From CBDDEC01 sp965198045 (GTDB taxonomy: Bacteria > Chloroflexota > Dehalococcoidia > UBA2979): a DNA stretch of 64,000 bases. Every line of letters begins with the position of its first letter. Within the stretch, counting starts at the first letter, position 1. Below are positions 35,289 to 42,853 of the stretch, piece after piece. The position numbers and the translations under genes were made by a program. Under the pieces are notes generated by a model. That model worked only from the letters and a program-made list of their open reading frames with translations, was not told the origin of the DNA and made no database searches. The DNA lies in the NCBI GenBank assembly GCA_965198045.1, contig CBDAOL010000011.1:186001-250000 (forward strand), read 5' to 3'.

Positions 35289-35969
35289 TTGTTCATATAT
35301 AGTTCCTGCGAGGCTCAAGCGCCTCGCCCAGCCGAAGGGTCCACACCCATCCGCAAGCGCGTTCCCTGGATCGCCGCACTGCTGGCCGCCAGTCTGCTGG
35401 CTGCCTTCGCCTTCACCTCCGGCGCCGGCGCGCAGTCGAATCTCGTCGAGGTCTGGGATCAAGAAGGCAGCATCTCGTATGGCGACGGCGTCAACGACTC
35501 GTACGGCCAGTCGGTCGGCGGCGTGGTCCGACCGAACCTCGGTGACCTCTGGACTTTCCGCGGGACGCGCGGGGACGTGATCACCATCTCGATGAGCAGT
35601 TCTGTCATCGACCCCCGACTCGCTCTCTATGACCGTACCGCGCGTCGCTGGTTGACCAGCGGCACTGACGGCGGCGTCGGGAACGGCGCTGATCTATCGG
35701 TTCGAGCTGCCGAACAGTGGCGATTACTGGATCAGCGCCCGCGACCAGAACCGCGAACGCACGGGTGCGTATTCGCTCCGGCTCGACCGCCGCACTGGTG
35801 GCGCGGTCCTGTCCGACGGTGACGGGACGGGTTGCCCTCACTGGCACCAACAACGCCTCCGGCCCGAGCCAGGGCTTCAGCGTGAACTTCGACGGCAGCG
35901 TCTACGCCCGCGTCAGCGGCAGTGGCACCGGCCACCGGCGGCTACCACCTGCGCTTCGGGGCCCGCTAG
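35289..35969 (+). pseudogene. secreted PPC-like (pre-peptidase C-terminal) domain protein, three frame breaks
   Basis: Exported beta-sandwich protein, about 225 residues if whole. A signal peptide (WIAALLAASLLAAFAF, ending in AGAQS) is followed by a PPC-type domain (GDVITISMSSSVIDPRLALY, then after a shift IYRFELPNSGDYWISAR and TGAYSLRLDR) and a second strand-rich part (VALTGTNNASGPSQGFSVNF, VYARVSGSG, GGYHLRFGAR) ending at TAG 35967-35969. The reading frame changes near 35690, 35825 and 35930. No good start codon: TTG 35289 is the only one ahead of the signal peptide. It lies between two related terminators. Confidence 0.6.
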
Positions 35970-35994
35970 CGCCTTCGACGCGACACCGCGAACG

Positions 35995-36022
35995 ACGGCC
36001 CCGGCGCAGGCCGGGGCCGTTT
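35995..36022 (+). terminator. rho-independent-like terminator after PPC gene
   Basis: Perfect ten-pair stem ACGGCCCCGG / CCGGGGCCGT with a six-base loop, followed by TTC. It shares sequence with the terminator at 35214. It could also serve the convergent NIPSNAP gene. Confidence 0.7.
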
Positions 36023-36042
36023 CGGGTGCCGGGGCCTCGAGG

Positions 36043-36378
36043 TCAGCGGATCGGCGAGCGTGGGGTCGGGGTCAGGCGTGTGACGTTGATCTTCTCGCGC
36101 AGCAGGATCGGTGAGACCTGGGGCGTGATCACGTCGCGCCAGTGGTCCGATTCGTAGACCGCCTCGTACAACCGCTCGCGCTCCGCTTCGTTGTCGAAGC
36201 GTCGAATCCAGACATACTTCGTCTCGTCGTCTTCACCAACGAAACTGCCGAGGATGACCATCCCCTGCGCGACCTGGAAGGGGATGATCTCCTCCTCCAT
36301 CAGTCGCACCCACTCGGCCTGCATTCCGGGCCGAATCTCGTACTGCCGCAGCTCGAACAGCACGCCGCCGCCTCTCAT
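36043..36378 (-). CDS. NIPSNAP family protein
   Basis: A 111-residue protein of the NIPSNAP family, a dimeric alpha/beta-barrel fold of unclear cellular role. It shows FELRQYEIRPGMQAEWVRLM at the start, GSFVGEDDETKYVWIRRFD in the middle and the closing strand VTRL. Starts at ATG 36378, divergent from the DUF3179 gene with a 158-base gap in which I see no clear promoter. Confidence 0.85.
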   Translation of the reverse strand: MRGGGVLFELRQYEIRPGMQAEWVRLMEEEIIPFQVAQGMVILGSFVGEDDETKYVWIRRFDNEAERERLYEAVYESDHWRDVITPQVSPILLREKINVTRLTPTPRSPIR

Positions 36379-36536
36379 GACCTCGCGCGTCGAGGCATCG
36401 TACGACGCACAACCGGGACGCGCCGATCCGTCGGCCGCGATCGCTTAACTCAACCCTCATACTTGGCGTAGCGGCCGTCACACGACGTCGTCTGGGCACG
36501 ACCTAGCCTCGAAGGAGAGCCAGTCGAGGTGCGCGG

Positions 36537-37722
36537 ATGGGCCAGTTTGTGACGCAGGTGCGCTCGGTGATCCCGATCTCCCTGATCGCCGCATTGCTGC
36601 TCGTGTTCGGCGTCTTCGTCGCGAGGCGCGCTGGGCTCTTCGCCGACACCGTCACCGTCACCGGTACCAGCGCCGCCTTCACCGACTCGGGCGAGGGCTT
36701 CCGCCGCGCCGAGGGACCTGAGCCCGGCGAGCTGGATGACACGACCGCGGGCGCGGTCAGCCGTGACCTGCGCATCGTCACGCTGCTGCCGAAGGACGGC
36801 ATCCCCGCCATCTTCGACCCCACGTTCGTCACCGCCTCCGAGGCCGACCGCTGGCTCAACCCGGACGATCAGGTCATCGGCGTCACCGTCAACGGTGAGC
36901 ATCGCGCCTATGGCACGGCCTTCCTCTCGAACCGGGAGGTCGTCAACGACACGGTCGGGGGCAAACCGATCATGGTCACCTGGTGACCGCTCTGCTTCAC
37001 GGGCATCGTGTATGCCCGAGAAATTGAGGACCGGGAGCTCACCTTTGGCGTCTCGGGCAAGCTGATCATGAACGCGCTGGTCATGTACGACCGGCAGACC
37101 GACTCCCTCTGGAGCCAGTTCCTCGGCGTCGCCGTGGACGGCGAGTTCTCGGGCACACCGCTCGAGCCGCTGCCCTCGACGCTCACGACCTGGAGCACCT
37201 GGCAGTCGCTGCATCCGGACACGCTCGTCCTCGACCAGGGTGGCGAGCGCTTCGACCCGTACACCGGCTACTACCTCGACGGCTCCGCCGGCGTCCTCGG
37301 CGAGCGTGTGACCGACAACCGGCTGGGGACGAAGGAGTTCGTGCTCGGCCTCCAGCTCGAGGACGGCCTGCAGGCCTACGCCTACCGCTACCTGAGCGAC
37401 CACCCCGTCGTCAACGACCGCGTTGGCTCGCTCGACCTCGCGGTCTTCTTCGACGGCCGCCAGGGCACCGCCGCCGCCTGGGAGCGCACCGTCGAGGGCC
37501 AGTCTGCTCACGTTCTCCGCGGCCTCCGGCGTGGCTCCCGACGGCGGCCCCTCCGTCGTCGATGACCAGACGGGCACCACCTGGTCCGCCCTCGGCGGCG
37601 AGGCGTTCGAGGGCCCGCTGACCGGCTCGCAGCTGACGCAGGTCACCGCCACGCCCATGTTCTGGTTCGCCTGGACCGACTTCTTCCCCAGCGCCCCGCT
37701 CTGGGACCCGCCTCAGAGTTAG
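36537..37722 (+). CDS. DUF3179 family protein, candidate selenoprotein (UPLC), with one later frame break
   Basis: Membrane-anchored DUF3179 protein (one N-terminal helix, PISLIAALLLVFGVFVARRA), function unknown but with a redox-like CxxC. The frame from ATG 36537 meets TGA at 36984-36986, codon 150, then continues without shift for 190 codons. The family motif W-C-P-L-C aligns so that TGA replaces its first cysteine: NDTVGGKPIMVTW, then U, then PLCFTGIVYA. Family likeness resumes straight after (ELTFGVSGKLIMNALVMYDR, QTDSLWSQFLG). A perfect hairpin at 37000-37018 fits a bacterial SECIS. A separate one-base break near 37505 moves to the frame ending FWFAWTDFFPSAPLW at 37722. If TGA is a stop, the product is a useless 149-residue fragment. 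Confidence 0.7.
37000..37018 (+). promoter_or_regulatory. putative bacterial SECIS element (DUF3179 gene)
   Basis: Perfect seven-pair stem CGGGCAT / ATGCCCG with a five-base loop CGTGT (G at position 2), loop starting 21 bases after the UGA at 36984-36986. The distance, stem and loop G fit the bacterial SECIS rule (loop 16-37 bases after UGA). SelB binding is inferred. Confidence 0.65.
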
Positions 37723-38036
37723 CGCTCTTCCCTGGTCTCGACGTCAGTTGCGGCCGCGACCCCGCCCTCGAACGCCGCGCAGTAGAGCAGGCGCAGCGCG
37801 AGCCAGACGAGGGCGTACGCGGCGAGGCTGAGCAGCAGCGTCGCGACGGTCGTCCAGGCGAGGTCGAGCGGCGCGAGGATCGCGCCCGTCCAGTCGAGCC
37901 GGCGCATCGTCAGCTCGACTGGACGGTCCGCCGGCGTCTCCACCGCCGCCCAGAACGCGACGAGCAGCCCCGCGAGCAGCGCGAAGCGGTGCGACCAGGT
38001 GGCCCACACGCGAAGAGTCATCCCCTCGATTGTCAC
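37719..38036 (-). CDS. small membrane protein, unknown function
   Basis: A 105-residue protein with two hydrophobic helices (FALLAGLLVAFWAAVE and WTTVATLLLSLAAYALVWLA) and a charged C-terminus. The start is GTG 38036 or ATG 38021; neither has a clear ribosome site. No family recognised. It overlaps the DUF3179 stop by four bases on the other strand. Confidence 0.5.
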   Translation of the reverse strand: MTIEGMTLRVWATWSHRFALLAGLLVAFWAAVETPADRPVELTMRRLDWTGAILAPLDLAWTTVATLLLSLAAYALVWLALRLLYCAAFEGGVAAATDVETREER

Positions 38037-38133
38037 ACCTGAGACGGCAGCCGCGCGTGAGTGTGCTCACCCGCGCGACATCGCCGCCTTTGCTAGTCTC
38101 CCCAGACCGCAGCGCACTTCCCAGGAGAGAGCC

Positions 38134-39726
38134 ATGGTCGCGACCGCCGGTCCCCTGCCCGCCTTCCAGCTCGACGACCTCGGCGGCGAGGCGCGTGCGT
38201 TCCCGAGCGGGCGTCCCGCCCTCCTCGTCTTCGTCTACGAGGAGTGCGACACCTGCCAGCTCGCGATGCCCGTGATCGAAGCGCTACACCGCGCCCATGG
38301 CGATGCGGTCGACCTGTGGGCGGTCGGGCAGGGCACAGCGGGCAATCGGCAGCTCGTCGAGGAGCACGGACTGACGCTGCCCATGCTCGACGACGACGAG
38401 CTCGGCGCCTCGTTCGCGTACGGCGTCGAGACCGTGCCGTACGTCGTCCTCGCCGATGGCGAGGGTCGCGAAGAGATGCGGATCACCGGCTTCGAGAAGG
38501 ACGAGTGGCGCGCCCTCGACGCCGAACTCTCCGCGATCTCCGGCGCCAACGCCGAGGTGGCATGGGACGACTACCCGCAGCTGCGCCCCGGCTGCGGCTC
38601 ACGCTCCGTCGAGCCCGGCATTCACGAGCGCCTCGTCGCCGAGGCCGAGGGCAGCCCGCTGCGGGCGCGCCGGCTCGAGATCGGCGACGGCGACGACGTG
38701 CACGAGTTCCTCTTCGATCAGGGCCTGACCGACGGCCTCCCGGTCGTCCCGCCGAGCGCCGAGCGCGTGCTCCGCATGCTCGAGGGCACGCGGCGCGATT
38801 CGCAGGAGGTGGTCGTCATCGTCGCGCCCAACATGGCGCCCGCCACCATCGAGAAGATCGCCATCAACGCCGTCCTCGCCGGCTGCAAGCCGGAGTATCT
38901 CCCGGTCGTGATCGCGGCCGTCGAGGCGGTCTGCAACGACGAGTTCAACGCGCATGGCGTGCTGGCGACCACCATGGGCGCCACGCCCGTGCTGATCGTC
39001 AACGGGCCGATCCGCCATCGCATCGGCATGAACATGCAGCTCGGCGCGCTCGGGCAGGGCAACCGCGCGAACGCCTCGATCGGTCGTGCGGTGATGCTCG
39101 TGCTGCGCAACATCGGCGGCGCCAAGCCCGGCGGCACGGAACGCTCGACGCACGGCAACCCGATGAAGCACGGCGTGTGCTTCGCCGAGTGGGAGGAGCG
39201 CAGCCCCTGGGCGCCCTACCACGTCGAGCGCGGGTTCGACGCCAACGAGTCGGTCGTCACGGCGATCGCCCAGACCGGCCTCGGGCAGATCACCGACCAG
39301 ACCTCGAGGACCGCGCACGCCCTCGTCGGCAGCCTCGGCATGACCATGGAGGGACGCCAGCACCCGAAGTCGCACGGCTCCGGCGACATGCTGCTCGTCC
39401 TCCCACCGGAGCACGTCGACACCATCTGGCGCGACGGTTGGACGAAGGAGCGGATCCGCGAGCGCATCCAGGAGGCCTCGTCGCGTCCGCTGCGCGAGCT
39501 GCTGCAGGACGAGGAATCCGGCGCAGGCGTGCCCCTGAGCATGTTCGGTGACGACGGGCCGACCGAGGAGCAGCTCAACCAGCGCGTGCCAAAGTACCGC
39601 GGCACGGAGTACATTCACATTGCCGTGGCTGGCGCGGAGGCCGGTAAGTTCGCCGCCATCTTCGACGGCTGGGTGAGCGGGCTGACCGGCTCGATCCCCG
39701 TCAGCCGACGCATCGAGGAAGTCTGA
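38134..39726 (+). CDS. thioredoxin-like (CDTC) fusion protein paired with UGSC selenoprotein
   Basis: Protein of 530 residues in two parts. Residues 1-145 are a thioredoxin/TlpA-like domain with redox pair C38-x-x-C41 (EECDTCQLA) and cis-proline region VETVPYVVL. Residues 185-530 are a large conserved domain I cannot name, with NMAPATIEKIAINAVLAGCK, STHGNPMKHGVCFAEWE, HPKSHGSGDMLLVL and several lone cysteines; its DGLPVVPPS start is common in proteins next to UGSC selenoproteins. ATG 38134 follows AGGAGAGAG; the open frame before it is not coding. The next gene begins 12 bases later, so the two are co-expressed. A thiol/selenol reductase partnership is inference. Confidence 0.75.
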   Translation: MVATAGPLPAFQLDDLGGEARAFPSGRPALLVFVYEECDTCQLAMPVIEALHRAHGDAVDLWAVGQGTAGNRQLVEEHGLTLPMLDDDELGASFAYGVETVPYVVLADGEGREEMRITGFEKDEWRALDAELSAISGANAEVAWDDYPQLRPGCGSRSVEPGIHERLVAEAEGSPLRARRLEIGDGDDVHEFLFDQGLTDGLPVVPPSAERVLRMLEGTRRDSQEVVVIVAPNMAPATIEKIAINAVLAGCKPEYLPVVIAAVEAVCNDEFNAHGVLATTMGATPVLIVNGPIRHRIGMNMQLGALGQGNRANASIGRAVMLVLRNIGGAKPGGTERSTHGNPMKHGVCFAEWEERSPWAPYHVERGFDANESVVTAIAQTGLGQITDQTSRTAHALVGSLGMTMEGRQHPKSHGSGDMLLVLPPEHVDTIWRDGWTKERIRERIQEASSRPLRELLQDEESGAGVPLSMFGDDGPTEEQLNQRVPKYRGTEYIHIAVAGAEAGKFAAIFDGWVSGLTGSIPVSRRIEEV

Positions 39727-39738
39727 GGGAGGCTGTCG

Positions 39739-40260
39739 ATGACCATCCAGATTCTGGACCCGACCGACGAACGGGTACCCGTCAAGCGGGACCTGACGCC
39801 ACGGCCGGAGCACATCACCGGCACCGTCGGCCTGCTCGACATCTCCAAGCCGCGCGGCGACCGCCTGCTCGATCGCCTCGAACAGCGCCTCGGTGAACGA
39901 CTGCCGAACGTCGAGATCAAGCGCTACCGGAAGCCCACGTTCGCGAAACCCGCGCCCGAGGACCTGCGCCAGAAGATCAAGCGGGAGGTGGGCTTCGTGA
40001 TCGAAGCCCTCGCCGACTGAGGCTCCTGTACGACGTGCAGTGTGCACGACACCGTTTGGTTCGAAATCCAGGGCATCCCCTCCGTCTTCGTCGCTTCGTC
40101 CCAGTTCGTTACGGCCGCCGAGGCGCAGTCCGAATCGCTCGGTCTGCCGGAGGTGCGACGCGTCTTCGTCCCGCACCCGATCCAGGACGCGACCGATGAG
40201 GAGATGTGGGCCAAGGCCGACGAGATCGTCGATCAGCTGATCGAAGCGCTCGTCGACTGA
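39739..40260 (+). CDS. UGSC family selenoprotein
   Basis: Selenoprotein of 173 residues when TGA 40018-40020 is read as selenocysteine (residue 94). The motif is U-G-S-C-T-T-C (94-100), the hallmark of the UGSC (seleno)protein family. The N-terminal half (LDPTDERVPVKRDLTPRPEH, VGLLDISKPRGDRLLDRLEQ) and the C-terminal half (WFEIQGIPSVFVASSQF, LPEVRRVFVPHPIQDATDEE) both belong to the family and are in one frame with no shift. A GGGAGG ribosome site precedes ATG 39739. A hairpin 13 bases after the UGA fits a SECIS. Ordinary gene finding would split it into two. Function unknown; a redox role is inferred. Confidence 0.9.
40034..40048 (+). promoter_or_regulatory. putative bacterial SECIS element (UGSC gene)
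   Basis: Perfect six-pair stem CGTGCA / TGCACG with loop GTG, loop starting 20 bases after the UGA at 40018-40020. First loop base is G. Geometry nearly equals that of the DUF3179 hairpin. Confidence 0.7.
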
Positions 40261-40265
40261 CCCTC

Positions 40266-40286
40266 CGCTCGAGGGCCCTCGGAGCG
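40266..40286. terminator. hairpin after UGSC selenoprotein gene
   Basis: Eight-pair stem CGCTCGAG / CTC-G-GAGCG with one bulge and loop GGCC, six bases after the UGSC stop. No T-run; it may end the selenoprotein operon. Confidence 0.4.
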
Positions 40287-40304
40287 ACGTAGGAAGGGCG
40301 GCTG

Positions 40305-41101
40305 ATGGCCAGCTCGACGCCGTCTGACTTCCCGATCCGTGCCAGCGAGCTCTTCGACCTCACGGGCACCGTCGCGTTCATCACCGGCGGCAACGGCGGC
40401 ATCGGGCGCGGCATCGCGCTCGGCCTCGCGGGCGCCGGCGCCGACATCGCCGTTGCCGCACGCAACACCGACAAGATCGATGCGACTGTCGAGGAGCTGA
40501 CCGCCCTCGGCGTTCGCGCGATCGGCATCGAGTGCGATGTGCAGGAGCGCAGCGCCATCGACGCCGCGGTGGCGCGCACCGTCGAGGAGCTCGGGCGGAT
40601 CGACATCGTCGTCCCCAACGCTGGCGTCGGCGAGGCGCACCGGCCGGAAGAGATTCCGGACGACTCGTGGGAGTGGGTGATCAACACCAACCTCACCGCC
40701 GTGCTGCGCTGCGCCCAGGCCGCGCACCCTCACCTCAAGGCCGGCGGTCGCGGCAAGGTCATCACCATCGCTCGATGTACTCGCTCTTCGGCAGCCCCCG
40801 CGTCGCGTCCTACTCCGCCTCGAAGGGTGGCGTCGTGCAGCTGACGAAGTCGCTCGCAACCTCGTGGGCCGGCGACGGCATCCAGGTCAACTGCATCCTG
40901 CCGGGCTGGATTACCACCGACATGACCGCGGGCGTCAAAGGCAACGAGGAGATGTACGGCAACATCCTCGGCCGCGCGCCGGAGGGCCGGTTCGGTGAGC
41001 CCGAGGAGCTGGCCGGCGCAGCCGTCTTCCTCGCCTCGCGCGCCTCCGACTTCGTCACCGGCATCTCGCTGCCGGTCGACGGCGGCTACTCGATCGGCTG
41101 A
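40305..41101 (+). pseudogene. SDR-family oxidoreductase, one frame break
   Basis: Short-chain dehydrogenase of 265 residues split by one missing base. First frame (from ATG 40305): TGGNGGIGRG cofactor motif, NAGVGEAH near residue 105. Near 40770 a GGC has become GC: restoring a G gives ITIGSMYSLFGS and leads to the second frame with catalytic YSASKGG, NCILPGWITTDM and the closing VDGGYSIG (stop 41101). The catalytic Ser, Tyr and Lys would all be present. Probably a functional SDR in life if the break is a sequencing error. It follows the selenoprotein operon by 44 bases with its own ribosome site. Confidence 0.75.
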
Positions 41102-41223
41102 CGGCCGCCTCGAGGAACCTCGCATATCTCGAACCCGAATCGACGCGTCGGTGTGCGTCCGCCATACCCTTCGCTAAAATCGAACGCGGTCCACCCCTGA
41201 CTTCGCAACGGCGAGGAATCCCC

Positions 41224-41601
41224 GTGCCCCGGCTCTTTCAACTCGTGTTCATCGCGCTGCACCGCACTGTGTTTCGCCTCAGTGGCGGCCGCATGATGAG
41301 TAAGATCAACGGCATGGACGTGCTGCTCCTGACCACCCAGGGACGGCGCAGCGGCAAGCAGCGCTCGCTGCCGATCGGCTACATCCGCGACGGCGATGCC
41401 TACGCCGTCTGCGCCGGCGAAGCCACCATCGAGGTCGGCGCAGCAAAGTTCGCGGTCGCGGTCGAGAACGCCGAGCCTGCGCTGCGCGACACGCTCTACG
41501 CCCGCTTCAAAGAAACCTCGGGCGTCTTCGCCGGGTACGAGGAGAAGACGGACCGCACCTTCCCGGTGCTGGTCCTCCGCCCGATCGCGGGAGCCGCGTA
41601 A
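41224..41601 (+). CDS. deazaflavin-dependent nitroreductase family protein (short form)
   Basis: F420-type split-barrel protein of 125 residues (DDN/nitroreductase family). Characteristic start: LHRTVFRLSGGRMMSKINGM, then LLLTTQGRRSGKQRSLPIGY. The usual W-Y-x-N-L segment between the second and third strands is absent: YAVCAGEATIEVGAAKF joins directly, so about 15-20 residues of the substrate/F420 loop are missing in frame. Activity is doubtful. Start GTG 41224. A second, truncated member of the family is at 55367. Confidence 0.75.
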   Translation: MPRLFQLVFIALHRTVFRLSGGRMMSKINGMDVLLLTTQGRRSGKQRSLPIGYIRDGDAYAVCAGEATIEVGAAKFAVAVENAEPALRDTLYARFKETSGVFAGYEEKTDRTFPVLVLRPIAGAA

Positions 41602-41618
41602 AACGGGGATCGCGCCGG

Positions 41619-42023
41619 ATGACGCCGCGCCGGCTGGCGCGAGCCATCGCATGGCGTGTCCTGCTGCTATTCGTCGCTGGAATGATGGTGGCGCTCGGCC
41701 TGTCGCTACTGCGCAACCTCCTTGACCCGTCCGCCGACAACTCGGCGGTTGTATACGGCGGCACGGGCGCGCTCGTGCTCGCCCTCGGGATGCTCACGGC
41801 GTTGCCGGTCATCACCTTCGGGGCGTCGCGCCAGATGCTGGCGACGGTGGCGGTGGTCGTCGCGATGTCACTGCAACTTGTGCCGTTCGAGGTGCTCTAC
41901 GGGTGGACGGCGTTCGTGTTCCGGATTCCGCTGGCGCTCGTTGCCGTCTGGGGCCTGCGCACGAGGTTCGCCACGCGTCGCCGCGAGCACCGCGCAAGCC
42001 CTCGCCGCTCTCGATCGCCGTAG
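41619..42023 (+). CDS. small membrane protein, unknown function
   Basis: A 134-residue protein with about four hydrophobic helices (VLLLFVAGMMVALGLSLL, ALVLALGMLTALPVITF, MLATVAVVVAMSLQLVPFEV, FVFRIPLALVAVWGL) and a basic C-terminus. ATG 41619 is 17 bases after the nitroreductase-like gene, possibly co-transcribed. Not recognised. Confidence 0.55.
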   Translation: MTPRRLARAIAWRVLLLFVAGMMVALGLSLLRNLLDPSADNSAVVYGGTGALVLALGMLTALPVITFGASRQMLATVAVVVAMSLQLVPFEVLYGWTAFVFRIPLALVAVWGLRTRFATRRREHRASPRRSRSP

Positions 42024-42062
42024 AGTCGCCCTCGACGCAGCGGCGCGACGAAGGAGCTGACG

Positions 42063-42851
42063 ATGGATCTCGGGTTGAGTGGACGGGTCGCCATGGTCAC
42101 CGGCGGCAGTCGAGGCATCGGACGGGCCTGTGCGCACGAGCTGGCGCGCGAGGGTGCCAGCGTCGCCGTCGTGGCGCGTGACGGCGCGCGGCTGGCCGAG
42201 GTGGCGAACGAGCTCGAGGCCTTCGGCGTGAATGCGCTCCCGGTCTCGGCCGACCTCGCGACCGCCGAGGGCTGCGCGGCGGCCGTCGAGGAGACCGTCG
42301 AGCAGCTGGGCCCGGTCGACGTGCTGATCAACAACGCCGGCGCCGCGGGCATGGCGCCCATCCTCGACCTGCCGACCGACGTCATCGACAGCGCGATCGG
42401 CCTCAAGCTCTACGGCTACCTGCGCCTGGCGCAGCTCGTCGCGCCGAGCATGCAGGAGCGCGGCTGGGGCCGGATCGTGAACATCGCTGGCGGCGCGGGC
42501 TCCAGCCCGACCGAGGGCAACTTCCCGACCGGGCTCGCCAACATCGGCGTGCTCAACATGACGCGCGCACTCTCGGACGCCGTCGCCTCGGACGGCGTGC
42601 TCGTGAACACCATCTGTCCCGGTATGACCGACACCGACCGCGGCCGCGAACTGCTGGGTGCGCAGGCGGAACGGCGAGGCGTCAGCGTCGAGCAGCAGAT
42701 CGCCGACACGGGCGCGCGTCTCCCGGCTGGGCGCATTGCGGAAGCCGAGGAGATCGCACGCGTGGCGACCTTCTTCGCCTCGGATGCCTGCTCCTATGTT
42801 CACAGCAGTTCGATCTACATGGACGGCGGCGCGCGCCGGAGCACGCCGTAG
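42063..42851 (+). CDS. SDR-family protein with non-canonical active site
   Basis: Rossmann short-chain dehydrogenase fold, 262 residues: cofactor motif TGGSRGIGRA, NNAG near residue 93, ICPGMTDTDRGREL and closing SSIYMDGGARR. The catalytic tetrad is altered. Where Ser-x12-Tyr-x3-Lys is expected the sequence reads NIAGGAGSSPTEG and FPTGLANIGVLNMTRA, with Thr and Asn in the Tyr and Lys positions. Such members exist and may use other chemistry or act as partners. ATG 42063 is preceded by GAAGGAG. Its stop abuts the convergent methyltransferase. Confidence 0.8.
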   Translation: MDLGLSGRVAMVTGGSRGIGRACAHELAREGASVAVVARDGARLAEVANELEAFGVNALPVSADLATAEGCAAAVEETVEQLGPVDVLINNAGAAGMAPILDLPTDVIDSAIGLKLYGYLRLAQLVAPSMQERGWGRIVNIAGGAGSSPTEGNFPTGLANIGVLNMTRALSDAVASDGVLVNTICPGMTDTDRGRELLGAQAERRGVSVEQQIADTGARLPAGRIAEAEEIARVATFFASDACSYVHSSSIYMDGGARRSTP

Positions 42852-42853
42852 GC

